Below, piece by piece: positions 27,427-35,980 of a stretch of DNA of 64,000 nt (within the stretch, counting starts at the first letter, position 1; the number at the start of each line of letters is the position of its first letter). A model generated the notes under the pieces. The model did not search any database. It was not told the DNA's origin and saw only the letters and a program-made list of their open reading frames with translations. The position numbers and the translations under genes are program-made. Source of the stretch: Paludibacteraceae bacterium. Lineage in GTDB: Bacteria; Bacteroidota; Bacteroidia; Bacteroidales; Paludibacteraceae. The DNA lies in contig JAFZKQ010000015.1 in assembly GCA_017553575.1 (NCBI GenBank), positions 1 through 64,000 on the forward strand, given 5' to 3'.

Positions 27427-28536
27427 ATGTCCAAAAAGAAAATACTATATATAATATTAATCCTTCTTCCGGTTATCCTATTTACCATACTATATACTCT
27501 CATCAGGAAACCAACCATCAACGTCTTGGAGGATGAGAACTTCCGTCTCGAGATGTGGGAGGAACCTATGGCAAAAGGATTGGCTACGACAGGACTCATT
27601 TGGCACAAAGAGGGCGTGAAATTTCAGTTCACCCTCTCCGACTCTTTGCCCTACCCCTATGCAGGACTTAGCGTCATGGACAAGCGGGATTCACTCTTCT
27701 CCTTGACCGATTACGAACTTCAGATCAAGGTAAAAAGCAAGGAGAACATTCCTCTAATCGTCCGAATCAACAAATTCATTGAGAACTATACGGACAAGAA
27801 TAAATGGGACACCTATCTTCTCTGTTCCAAGACCAAAAGCCTAAGTAAAGGAGAGAACGAGATCCAACTGAAGGTGAAAGATATTGACGAGACCCCTAAC
27901 TGGTGGTACTCCATCAACAAGGCTTGGGCCATGAAAGGTTTCCAGACCGACAAAGCGGAAATCGGAGAACTGACCTTGGTCTTCGAGAACGGCGTTCCGG
28001 TCGGAAGAGAGATTGAGTTGGACTTCGAAGAGTTCAAGATAGTCTATGACCAAAGCGGACTCCTTCCTTACGTCATCTTCATATTCCTCTACTACATTGC
28101 TTTGACCATTCTCTATTTCGTAAAGAAATCCAAAGTCAACGGAGAGGTGAAATATGTCGTCGTGCCTATCAAAGAGACGGAGACAAAGGGAGAGAAAGAT
28201 TCTCAAAAAGATGTAGAGATCGTCTCCTACATCGGGGAGAACTATCCGAATCCCGATTTCAAAATCAGCGACGTGGCCAACCACTTCAACTTGACGGAAA
28301 ACGAGGTTGCCGACCTACTAAAAGAGTATTGTGACAAGACATTCCGACAATACCTCAACCAAATAAGAATGGAAGAGGCTAAACGACTTTTGAAAGAGAG
28401 CAAGCAACAAATTTCAAGCATTGCCTTCTCCGTCGGCTACAACAACGTCCAACATTTCAACCGCGTATTCAAAGAATACACAGGCGTCTCTCCTACGATC
28501 TTCAAAAGCGGCAAAGAGGAAGAAAAGGAGGAATGA
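27427..28536 (+). CDS. membrane-spanning AraC-family regulator
   Basis: One-chain sensor and transcription factor of 369 residues. A first membrane segment (ILYIILILLPVILFTILYTL, about 5-25) is followed by a periplasmic domain (about 30-210) with alternating beta-strand pattern and several Trp residues (WHKEGVKFQF, DETPNWWYSINKAW). It resembles a jelly-roll sugar-binding fold, but I cannot name the family. A second membrane span (about 213-235) leads to a charged linker and the AraC DNA-binding domain (about 270-366), with IRMEEAKRLLKESKQQISSI and AFSVGYNNVQHFNRVFKEYTG, the classic second helix-turn-helix. No kinase or receiver domain is present, so it differs from the hybrid two-component systems of polysaccharide loci. 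Target genes are unknown; neighbouring TonB receptor and GH9 genes are candidates. Confidence 0.85.
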   Translation: MSKKKILYIILILLPVILFTILYTLIRKPTINVLEDENFRLEMWEEPMAKGLATTGLIWHKEGVKFQFTLSDSLPYPYAGLSVMDKRDSLFSLTDYELQIKVKSKENIPLIVRINKFIENYTDKNKWDTYLLCSKTKSLSKGENEIQLKVKDIDETPNWWYSINKAWAMKGFQTDKAEIGELTLVFENGVPVGREIELDFEEFKIVYDQSGLLPYVIFIFLYYIALTILYFVKKSKVNGEVKYVVVPIKETETKGEKDSQKDVEIVSYIGENYPNPDFKISDVANHFNLTENEVADLLKEYCDKTFRQYLNQIRMEEAKRLLKESKQQISSIAFSVGYNNVQHFNRVFKEYTGVSPTIFKSGKEEEKEE

Positions 28537-28737
28537 CGGAGGAATCAAATTGACATCTCTATTGGCAAGAAACCTCGGTTTTGCAGAGAGTGCAGACTGT
28601 CTGTCTATTCGTCAATGCGAAAACAATATCTCACTCCAACTTGCGAATTCTAAATACTTCTAAGAAAGCATATAATGGTTTGGACAAGCCTCTATTCTTC
28701 TTTTCCATAGCATAGTAGCATATTCTCCAAAAAATCG

Positions 28738-28745
28738 TATCTTTG
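28738..28745 (+). promoter_or_regulatory. promoter of the DUF2946-like gene, -7 element
   Basis: TATCTTTG, exact consensus, 24 bases before the ATG at 28769. It supports this short gene being real and expressed together with the TonB receptor downstream. Confidence 0.55.
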
Positions 28746-28768
28746 CCAACGTTTCGTTAAAAGATGGG

Positions 28769-29119
28769 ATGCCGATGTGGTCTAACACGAAAAGAGGATG
28801 GACAGGAATTTTCCTACTGGCAATATACTTGATATTATTGTCAGCAAGCTCTTTGCACACCCACCAGCACGAAAAGCACGACTTTTCTTGCCAAGACTGC
28901 ATCAGCCACGTAAAGCATAACGGTCATATCAGCACTGCCTCTCCGACTGTGGGAGAGTGTCTCCTCTGCGACTTTTCGACAACGCCTTACCTCTCCATCC
29001 CGCTTCTTGCCCTACCAGTTCTACTCTTGGGCTCTTGTTGCCACGCCATCAAGTCGATTCAAAATACAAACTTCCGTAAGAGCCTGGTTCTCTCGCTCCG
29101 TGCCCCACCCTGTCTTTAA
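28769..29119 (+). CDS. small His/Cys-rich membrane protein, DUF2946-like
   Basis: The 116-residue protein has an N-terminal membrane segment (about 9-28), a His/Cys-rich loop (HTHQHEKHDFSCQDCISHVK, then HNGH, about 29-55), CLLCDF near 67, and a second hydrophobic stretch (IPLLALPVLLLG, about 78-90). Histidines and CxxC pairs of this kind suggest binding of a transition metal. The layout fits small DUF2946-type proteins often found just before metal or haem TonB receptors; that assignment is from memory of the pattern. It precedes the receptor gene by 85 bases on the same strand. The metal (Cu, Zn, Fe) cannot be told from the sequence. Confidence 0.6.
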   Translation: MPMWSNTKRGWTGIFLLAIYLILLSASSLHTHQHEKHDFSCQDCISHVKHNGHISTASPTVGECLLCDFSTTPYLSIPLLALPVLLLGSCCHAIKSIQNTNFRKSLVLSLRAPPCL

Positions 29120-29204
29120 TAACATACTGGAAAACATTCCTAGTGGACCACAACAAAAGGCCCACTCTATTAGCATGTTTATTAATTATTAAAGACAAAA
29201 AATC

Positions 29205-31286
29205 ATGAAAGCAGTAAGGATTTTCGTCCTATTGCTCTGTCCTGCTCTATGCGCCCACGCACAGATGAGCGAACCAACGACAGAACTTGACACGTGTGAC
29301 CATTTGGACGAAGTGGTCGTGACAGGAGTCACCGGCAACACACGCATTAGAGAGATAGCAACCCCAGTCAGCATCATATCCAACGTGGCACTAAGCAGCC
29401 ACCCATCAACCAACATCATCGATGCCATCAGTCGCCAACCGGGTGTCAACCAAGTAACGACAGGTAGCGGCATTTCCAAGCCCGTCATACGAGGACTCAG
29501 CTACAACCGCATTCTCGTGGTCAACAACGGCATTCGACAGGAAGGACAACAATGGGGAGACGAGCATGGCATCGAGATAGACGGCAACTCCGTCAACTCA
29601 GTCGAAATCTTAAAAGGCCCAGCCTCCCTCATGTACGGTTCTGATGCCATGGCTGGTGTCATCATCATGCACGAGGCTCCCGTAATGTCTCCAGGAGAGA
29701 TGTATGCCGAGGCTGGTTCCGAATACCAAACCAACAACGGACTATTCGGCTATACGCTCAACTACAAAGGAAACCAACAGGGCTTCACATGGGATTGGCG
29801 TTGGAGCCAGAAGTTGGCTCACGACTACCATGCGCCAGAAGACGGCTATGTACCCAACAGCGCCTTCCGTGAACAAGCCTTGAACGGTTCCCTCGGGGTA
29901 ATCAAAAATTGGGGCTACTCCCGCCTCAACGTCAGTTACTATCACCTAACCCCGGGCATGGTCGAAGTAGAAGATGAATATGAGGAGGGCGGCAGAGACT
30001 ACAAAATCGAAGCCCCATTCCAAGAAGTTAAGCACTACAAGGCAGTCCTCAACAACTATGTCAGTCTCGGAGAGGGCTACCTAAAAGCCATTGCGGGCTA
30101 CCAACAGAACCGCCGACAAGAGTTTGAAGAGGAGGACGAATGCGGACTCGATTTCCGTCTGCACAGCATCAACTACGACGTCCGCTATGTATTGCCGGAA
30201 TGGCACAAGTTCAACACCAACCTGGGAATCGGCGGAATGTACCAAAAGTCGGAGAACTTAGGAGAAGAGTTCCTGATTCCTGCCTACAATCTTTTCGACA
30301 TCGGTGTGTTCGCTACGGCCTCACGCTCCTTCTATGATCGGTTGCATCTCAGTGGTGGCCTACGCTACGACCACCGCAAACTTCACAGCCTCGCCTTAGA
30401 AGAGGAGGGCGAAGAACGCTTCTCCGATTTTCGACGGAATTTCGGTGACTTCTCAGGAAGCTTAGGTGCCATCTACAACATCAACCAACGTTTCGACCTG
30501 AAGGTCAACCTCTCACACGGATTCCGCGCCCCTAACATGAGTGAACTGGGCAGCAACGGCGAACACGAAGGAACGTTCCGCTATGAGTTGGGCAACCAGG
30601 ATTTGGACCCTGAGCATAGTTGGCAATTCGACCTTGGGTTAGACTACGCCAGCCGTATTCTCTCCTATAGCCTAGCCCTCTTCGCCAACCGAATCAACGA
30701 CTACATCTACATCCAACGGACGGGAGAAGAGATGGACGGAACTCCATTGTATCAATTCACATCGGGCGACGCACGCATCTTGGGCGGAGAGGCTCGAGTC
30801 ATCCTCCACCTGCTCCACCATCTACACTTCGAGAACTGCTTCTCCTATGTGGATGCGCAACAACTCCACGCAGAGAAGGATGCCAAATATTTGCCGTTCA
30901 CACCCGCCCCTCGCTGGCTCTCTACCCTACACTACGACATTCCGCTCCGTTCCCGCATCATTCGGGGAGCCTATGCCGAGGTGGAAAGCGACATGAACTT
31001 CAAACAGACGCACATCATGGAGGCGAACGACATGGAGACTCCGACATCCGGCTACACACTGTTCAACTTAGGCATTGGAACCAACATCCATCTTGCCAAC
31101 GGTCGAAAGCTCTGTTCCATCGGGCTCTCAGCCTCCAATCTGTTCGATAAAGCCTACCAATCACATTTGAGTCGATTGAAATATGCCGAAACCTACCCTA
31201 TCACAGGCCACAACGGCATCAATAACATGGGCAGAAACATCGGCATCAAAATATTGTTCCCTATCGAGATGATGGGCGAAAATTAA
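29205..31286 (+). CDS. TonB-dependent receptor, metal/haem type
   Basis: Outer-membrane transporter of 693 residues without the CarboxypepD-like extension typical of glycan receptors. A signal peptide (to CAHAQ, about 22) is followed by an early TonB-box-like LDEVVVTG (about 35-42), then the plug with ATPVSIISNVALSSHPSTNI, RQPGVNQVTTGSGISKPVIRG and VEILKGPASLMYGSDAMAGV (about 45-150), and the barrel. A His and acid-rich loop pattern (HYHAPEDG-like, EFEEEDECG) and the preceding His/Cys-rich protein point to metal or metal-chelate import, in the manner of ZnuD or haem receptors; substrate is inference. The barrel ends within ILFPIEMMGEN rather than at a terminal Phe, somewhat unusual. A terminator follows. 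Confidence 0.87.
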   Translation: MKAVRIFVLLLCPALCAHAQMSEPTTELDTCDHLDEVVVTGVTGNTRIREIATPVSIISNVALSSHPSTNIIDAISRQPGVNQVTTGSGISKPVIRGLSYNRILVVNNGIRQEGQQWGDEHGIEIDGNSVNSVEILKGPASLMYGSDAMAGVIIMHEAPVMSPGEMYAEAGSEYQTNNGLFGYTLNYKGNQQGFTWDWRWSQKLAHDYHAPEDGYVPNSAFREQALNGSLGVIKNWGYSRLNVSYYHLTPGMVEVEDEYEEGGRDYKIEAPFQEVKHYKAVLNNYVSLGEGYLKAIAGYQQNRRQEFEEEDECGLDFRLHSINYDVRYVLPEWHKFNTNLGIGGMYQKSENLGEEFLIPAYNLFDIGVFATASRSFYDRLHLSGGLRYDHRKLHSLALEEEGEERFSDFRRNFGDFSGSLGAIYNINQRFDLKVNLSHGFRAPNMSELGSNGEHEGTFRYELGNQDLDPEHSWQFDLGLDYASRILSYSLALFANRINDYIYIQRTGEEMDGTPLYQFTSGDARILGGEARVILHLLHHLHFENCFSYVDAQQLHAEKDAKYLPFTPAPRWLSTLHYDIPLRSRIIRGAYAEVESDMNFKQTHIMEANDMETPTSGYTLFNLGIGTNIHLANGRKLCSIGLSASNLFDKAYQSHLSRLKYAETYPITGHNGINNMGRNIGIKILFPIEMMGEN

Positions 31287-31312
31287 AACAAAGCAGACAA
31301 AAGCACCCCAAG

Positions 31313-31345
31313 GCCATCAGCGGTTCTTCCGTTGATGGCTTTTTT
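31313..31345 (+). terminator. terminator after metal-type TonB receptor
   Basis: Arms at 31313-31323 (GCCATCAGCGG) and 31329-31339, one G-U pair, 5-nt loop, then TTTTTT. Confidence 0.9.
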
Positions 31346-31426
31346 GTCATAAATTGGAGAATCCAGGCCTATTTTCAACCATTCGATAAAAAAGTCTGAA
31401 TATCACACAGAAATCACAAATATTCG

Positions 31427-31490
31427 TATATTTGCAAACCTTACACTTGTAAAGTGATATACGTATAAATGTTTTAATGTTGATATTCAT
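31427..31490 (+). promoter_or_regulatory. GH9 promoter and leader element related to the small-RNA core
   Basis: TATATTTG (31427-31434) is an exact -7 element. The leader then has the hairpin CACTT-GTA-AAGTG and GTATAAATGTTTTAATGTTG (from 31463). The stretch shares 12 identical bases (GTATAAATGTTT) with candidate small RNA 1 and TATAAnTGTTTTAnTG-like spacing with candidate 2. No terminator intervenes before the GH9 ATG at 31509. Confidence 0.5.
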
Positions 31491-31508
31491 GATTAACACA
31501 ATTCAAAT

Positions 31509-33356
31509 ATGGTAAAATTAAAGTATTCTGTATTGGGTTCCTTGGTCAGTGTTTTCTGTTGCAACACATTCGCTCAAAATGAGCCTGCATTCGACAAGGA
31601 ACAGTATCAAAAGGCGTTGTGGATGACCACACGTTTCTATGGTGCCCAGCGTATGGGCGAAGGCGTCAATTGGCTCGTCGAGACACACGAGGCCAACAAC
31701 GTATCCGCTAACATCAATTTCGACCGAAGCAAATTCGTGCAAGGGAAATCCTTTCTGAAGGATTATGACGGAGACTACGACCTGCGCGGAGGATGGGCTG
31801 ATTGTGGAGACTTTGTGCTCTTCGGACAAACATTCTTCTACTCTGCTTACATGTTGGTGCTAGGTTATAACGCCTTCCCCGAGGGTTATCCAGACTTCTA
31901 CTCGGAAGACTACCACGGATATGTCAACTCAGACGATTACACTTGGGAAGGAAAACAAGGTGTGCCAGACGGCATTCCTGACATCTTGAACGAGGTGAAA
32001 TATGCCACAGACTTCATCTTGAAGGCTGTTCGTGACAATCGTACCTTCTACTACCAAAAGGGAGATGGAGACGTGGACCACAAGGTGTGGTGCACCTCAA
32101 CGGTCAAATCAGCTCTCCCAAAAAGTTTGGGAGGAGAAGCGGACGGTTCCCGTATGATCTTGAAAGCGACAGGAAATGCCACTGCCATGGCTTCACAAGC
32201 TGCATCCGCACTTGCCGCAATGGCGCGCGCATACGCTAAATACGATGCGGATTACGCTGCCGCCTGCATAGAGAAGGCTAAGGTGGCCTGCGAATTCGTG
32301 GAAAACACCCAAAAGGGAACCACCAAGGCTGCATATTATCCAGTAGAAGACCGCTACATTCACGACATGGTCTCCATGTACGTGGAACTCTACAAGACGA
32401 CTAAAGATCCTGAGTACTTAAAAAAGGCAGAGGAGAATTGTTCCTGGATGGATAATGAGAAGTCGTACAACTACAACTATAGTCTTTGCTACGACCATAG
32501 AGAAGACCTCGCAGCCTACAATATGGCATCCCTTGGCGATGAATCATCTTACGGGGGAAAAGCGCTCGATGTCTTGAAATTCTACGCGACCACCATGTAC
32601 ATTCCTAATTCCGGCTACTTCTTGAACAAACTACCAGGAAAGAGTTGGGGTGGCGAGCCATGGGGCGTGCTCCGTTTCCCATGTAATCAAGCTTTTGTCC
32701 GCGCACTATACGACAAACTAACAGGCGAGGAAACTATCAGCCCGTACATCACAACCACTATAGACTATATGATGGGCCACAACGGAAAGAACTTCTCTTA
32801 CATTGTGGGATTCGGAGACAAATATCCAGCCTACGCCCATCACAGAAACCTATACAGAACCGATATCAATGATTTGGAGAAAGAGACGGACAAATTGCCG
32901 AAGATAGACAACAATTACAAGTTCGCCCAATTGGGTTACCTAGTCGGAGGTTCTCGAAACGACGGAGATTACAATGACGATATCAACAATTACTCAGGTA
33001 CAGAAGGTGGTATCGACTACAATGCAGGATTGGTCGGCGCCTTGGGCTACATCAACTCCAAGATGAACCCAGTTCCAGAGACAGAAACTTCAGTGGAAAC
33101 GGTCACAAAAGAGGAGATGGCCTGCGTTTTGGGTCCAAACCCAGCAGAAGACCACCTGAACATCTACTTCGGCGGAAAACCTGAGGGAAAGACGACGATA
33201 GAAGTAATCGACATGATGGGAAGCCTCTGCATAAGCAATGCAGTTTCGGGCAAATCCATCCACACCATCAATTTGGAAGGTCTCAACAAAGGCATATACC
33301 TTGTACGAATCATCTCAGGCAACGAGACCATCACAAAACAGTTCATCAAGAAATAA
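31509..33356 (+). CDS. secreted GH9 endoglucanase with T9SS type A tail
   Basis: Predicted to cleave beta-1,4-glucan (cellulose or mixed-linkage glucan) by inversion, outside the cell. The 615 residues comprise a signal peptide (1-22, ending NTFAQ), the GH9 (alpha/alpha)6 barrel (about 28-520) and a type A sorting domain (about 540-615, VLGPNPAEDHLNIYFGG ... NKGIYLVRIISG ... QFIKK). GGWADCGDF holds Asp98 and Asp101, matching the paired Asp of the GH9 DAGD motif, with Cys in place of the usual Ala. The proton donor fits Glu499 in TEGGIDYNAG. No N-terminal Ig-like domain or CBM is present, so it is the minimal architecture. Stands alone between terminators. Confidence 0.9.
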   Translation: MVKLKYSVLGSLVSVFCCNTFAQNEPAFDKEQYQKALWMTTRFYGAQRMGEGVNWLVETHEANNVSANINFDRSKFVQGKSFLKDYDGDYDLRGGWADCGDFVLFGQTFFYSAYMLVLGYNAFPEGYPDFYSEDYHGYVNSDDYTWEGKQGVPDGIPDILNEVKYATDFILKAVRDNRTFYYQKGDGDVDHKVWCTSTVKSALPKSLGGEADGSRMILKATGNATAMASQAASALAAMARAYAKYDADYAAACIEKAKVACEFVENTQKGTTKAAYYPVEDRYIHDMVSMYVELYKTTKDPEYLKKAEENCSWMDNEKSYNYNYSLCYDHREDLAAYNMASLGDESSYGGKALDVLKFYATTMYIPNSGYFLNKLPGKSWGGEPWGVLRFPCNQAFVRALYDKLTGEETISPYITTTIDYMMGHNGKNFSYIVGFGDKYPAYAHHRNLYRTDINDLEKETDKLPKIDNNYKFAQLGYLVGGSRNDGDYNDDINNYSGTEGGIDYNAGLVGALGYINSKMNPVPETETSVETVTKEEMACVLGPNPAEDHLNIYFGGKPEGKTTIEVIDMMGSLCISNAVSGKSIHTINLEGLNKGIYLVRIISGNETITKQFIKK

Positions 33357-33377
33357 GGCTTATTGTCTAATAAATGA

Positions 33378-33413
33378 CAAGGGAGGCATTGGAAAATGTC
33401 TCCCTTGCTTTTT
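33378..33413 (+). terminator. terminator after GH9 gene
   Basis: Arms at 33378-33387 (CAAGGGAGGC) and 33398-33407, one G-U pair, 10-nt loop, then CTTTTTT. Confidence 0.88.
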
Positions 33414-33490
33414 TATGACTTCGACGATGCGTCACCCCAGTCATGCGAACATATGTTAGTTTGTTTTGAATCAGGAATCTGCACCTCCTT

Positions 33491-33677
33491 GGCTGAAAGC
33501 CAACCCCATTAGTAACCGGGTACGGAGTGCCCGGTAGGCATGGTAGGCGACCACGTGGCTGGAAGCCACCCCTAATACAGGTAGGATACGAAGGCTTCCA
33601 GCCTTTTTCCTCGTCTTAGCCACCTACCGACAGCACCTATCGGTGCAATCGGTTACTAATAGGAAAGGCTTCCAGCC
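33491..33677. repeat. intergenic palindromic repeat block (GGCTTCCAGCC units)
   Basis: Four 11-nt units occur: GGCTGAAAGCC (33491-33501), GGCTGGAAGCC (33557-33567), and the inverted form GGCTTCCAGCC (33593-33603 and 33667-33677). Inside them ATTAGTAACCG (33508-33518) and its complement CGGTTACTAAT (33650-33660) form a further 11-bp inverted repeat. The whole is therefore a large imperfect palindrome between convergent genes. It looks like a REP-like element or the remnant of a mobile miniature element. No protein frame is supported between 33357 and 33820. Confidence 0.7.
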
Positions 33678-33820
33678 TATAAGAAATCGAAATTCTTTTC
33701 AATCTCTGCATCTCTCTAAATTGATTTGGGTGACGAATGATGGGGTCAATAAACAATTCGGCAGAGGCAAGCCTAAGCCTCCCCCGCCGAACCATTTTGA
33801 AATGAAATTCAAATAACAAA

Positions 33821-34342
33821 TTACTTCACTGCCTCCTCATAAGAGGGCACCATCACCATGTTGCGCATTATCTCACTTGGAGGGTATGGAACTTTGGCAT
33901 CCAAAAGTCGGATGTCGTCACCAGAAAGATGGTAAATCTGTTTGAATTGACAAGAATGTTCCAACTCTTCCCATGTTTTTCCTTCATACTCTTCCTTGTC
34001 CAATATAAAAAGGGATAGCGTGTCAACAGAAGACCAATAAGCATTAGGTCCCTCATCTGATGAAATATGAAGGCAATACTCATTTGTGTTAGAAAGTATT
34101 TTTGTCACTTTAACATAATAAAAAGAAGAGTCCTCTGTCAAATGCAATTGATTCTGACGATTGTACTCAGAATGAGAATCATACTCATATAAAACATACA
34201 CATCCGAAGGAGAAAGATTATTCAGCATCACTCCATTTTCCTCATCATCACCTAACCACTTATGACAAGAAGGCAAAGTCACGACAAAAGCACCAAAGGC
34301 CAACAATAGCAATAAATTTCTTATTTTTTTCATAACTTTCAT
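33821..34342 (-). CDS. putative lipoprotein of unknown function
   Basis: I do not recognise this 173-residue protein. It has a lipoprotein signal: a basic start (MKVMKKIRN), a hydrophobic core and the lipobox LPSC with Cys26, so it is likely attached to a membrane facing the periplasm or surface. The mature part is acidic at first (GDDEENG), then has beta-strand-like stretches (SDVYVLYEYD, SSFYYVKVTKIL) and a C-terminal helix. Only one further pair of Cys is seen. The start could also be the Met at residue 4. It follows a BspA-type gene on the same strand with a 94-base gap that contains CCCC-N7-GGGG (34389-34403). No function is proposed. Confidence 0.6.
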   Translation of the reverse strand: MKVMKKIRNLLLLLAFGAFVVTLPSCHKWLGDDEENGVMLNNLSPSDVYVLYEYDSHSEYNRQNQLHLTEDSSFYYVKVTKILSNTNEYCLHISSDEGPNAYWSSVDTLSLFILDKEEYEGKTWEELEHSCQFKQIYHLSGDDIRLLDAKVPYPPSEIMRNMVMVPSYEEAVK

Positions 34343-34436
34343 TTTGATGTAGGATAATTCATTTCTATATCATTTGTCCATACCTGATCCCCATATTTTG
34401 GGGTAAAGTGCCTCTTACCATAAAACACACCCTCGT

Positions 34437-35390
34437 TCAATGAATGAAAGGCCAAAACAAGATCTCAAACACACCCTCCCAAACATCCTCCCAAACATCG
34501 GAAAGACGGTCAGAAAACCGAGTAAGAAAGCTATCGCCAAAAGCATCCCGATCCACCTTCACTTTCCTACCTATGGCTAGTTTCTGTTTGTCCAACTTAG
34601 GGCATCCATCAAAAGCATTGGCCTCGATAAATTTCAAAGATGAAGGAAGGTGAACTCGCTCCAGCGATGAACAGTTTTCAAACATTCCTTCTTCGATCGT
34701 CTCCAGCGAATCCGGCATTGTGACACTGACAAGATTTTCACAACATCTGAAAGCTCTCGCCCTCACATGCGTCACAGAAGCAGGAATATCAATAGTTTTC
34801 AGACTCACACACTCCTCAAAAGCCACATATCCAATGTATTCCAGCGCACTCGGAAAGGTGACACGTTCCAAGGCTTTACATCGTGAAAACGCACCATATT
34901 TTATCGAAGAGAGCGAATCAGGAAAAGTCACTTCCTTCAAAGAGACACACGACTCGAACGCCTCCCTCGCAATAGAATTCAACCCCTTTGAAAGTTGCAC
35001 ACGCTTCAACTCCAAACACTTCGAGAAAGCGCACTCACCCAAATATCTTACCGAATTGGGCATTACGACCTCCTCAATTCTCGAATTAGCAAAAGCATAC
35101 TCACCAATAGAGTCTAACCCCTCCGAAAAGAGCACCTCTTTCAATGAGCTACAGTCACGAAAGGTATAATTGTCAATTTTCCGCAAAGAAGAAGGAAAGG
35201 TTACTTTCTTTATAGAATGTTTATCCAAGCCCCAAAAATCCAAAGATTCGAACTCCGTCACCCCCTCTTGGATCATCAAGGTGGAGTCTTTCAAAACATA
35301 CTTGAGTTCGTCAGCCTGGACAGTAGTGATAACAAACCATAGGAAGGCAAGGAGCAAAGAAACGACGACTGGAATTCTGTTGAACTGCAT
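34437..35390 (-). CDS. secreted BspA-like leucine-rich-repeat protein
   Basis: The start at 35390 (MQFNRIPVVVSLLLAF) gives 317 residues with a good signal peptide ending VQA; an upstream Met would add a non-signal-like 22-residue extension. From about residue 50 onward there are roughly eight repeats of 23 residues with the LRR_5 pattern (SLKEVTFPDSLSSIKYGAFS, ALERVTFPSALEYIGYVAFE, SLERVHLPSSLKFIEANAFD). Such repeats in the BspA family bind host or bacterial surface proteins, but these are also common in gut Bacteroidota without known ligands. No C-terminal sorting domain is evident; the chain ends in a short hydrophobic WEGVFEILFWPFIH. It lies just behind yqeY of the dcw cluster. Confidence 0.8.
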   Translation of the reverse strand: MQFNRIPVVVSLLLAFLWFVITTVQADELKYVLKDSTLMIQEGVTEFESLDFWGLDKHSIKKVTFPSSLRKIDNYTFRDCSSLKEVLFSEGLDSIGEYAFANSRIEEVVMPNSVRYLGECAFSKCLELKRVQLSKGLNSIAREAFESCVSLKEVTFPDSLSSIKYGAFSRCKALERVTFPSALEYIGYVAFEECVSLKTIDIPASVTHVRARAFRCCENLVSVTMPDSLETIEEGMFENCSSLERVHLPSSLKFIEANAFDGCPKLDKQKLAIGRKVKVDRDAFGDSFLTRFSDRLSDVWEDVWEGVFEILFWPFIH

Positions 35391-35480
35391 AGGCATATAA
35401 ATGAATAAATGAAAGAAGAGGGGCGTAATCAAATCTGATGCACCCCCTCTATTCAAAAATCGACAAAGTAATTATTCATA

Positions 35481-35930
35481 TTACGCAAGCAAAGACTTCA
35501 CCTTCTCAGAGATAGCCTTTCCATCGGCACGGCCTGCCAATTTCTTGGAAGCGACACCCATGACTTTACCCATCTCCTTGGCGGAAGTCGCACCTACCTC
35601 TGCAATGATGGCTTTCACCTCTGCCGTCAACTCCTCGTCCGTCATCTGCTTAGGCAAATACTTCTCGATGACAGCCAACTCAGCCAACTCATTCTCGGCC
35701 AAGTCTGGACGATTTTGTTGCGTAAAAATATCTGCGGAGTCCTTACGTTGCTTCACCATCTTTTGGATGATTTTCACAGCTTGCTCATCCGACAATTCAC
35801 CGTCATTACCCTTCGCTGTCTTGGCCTCAAGAAACTCCTTCTTGACACCACGCAAAGCCTCCAATCTCACTTTATCCTTAGCAAGCATAGCTTGCTTAAT
35901 ATCCTCACTGATTTGATCAAACAATGCCAT
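35481..35930 (-). CDS. yqeY: GatB/YqeY domain protein
   Basis: Small cytoplasmic protein of 149 residues, the stand-alone form of the helical C-terminal domain of the amidotransferase subunit GatB. It matches the family along its whole length: MALFDQISEDIKQAMLAKDK, LEALRGVKKEF, QRKDSADIFTQQNRPDLAENE, KYLPKQMTDEEL and the closing GKVMGVASKKLAGRADGKAI. A role in tRNA-dependent amidation or tRNA binding is assumed from homology; the true function is unsettled. It follows ftsZ by 50 bases, the usual place in Bacteroidota, and probably ends the dcw transcript. Confidence 0.9.
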   Translation of the reverse strand: MALFDQISEDIKQAMLAKDKVRLEALRGVKKEFLEAKTAKGNDGELSDEQAVKIIQKMVKQRKDSADIFTQQNRPDLAENELAELAVIEKYLPKQMTDEELTAEVKAIIAEVGATSAKEMGKVMGVASKKLAGRADGKAISEKVKSLLA

Positions 35931-35980
35931 AATATTCTAAATTATTTAAGTTCTGGTGAGTTTTTTGAACACACCCTATA

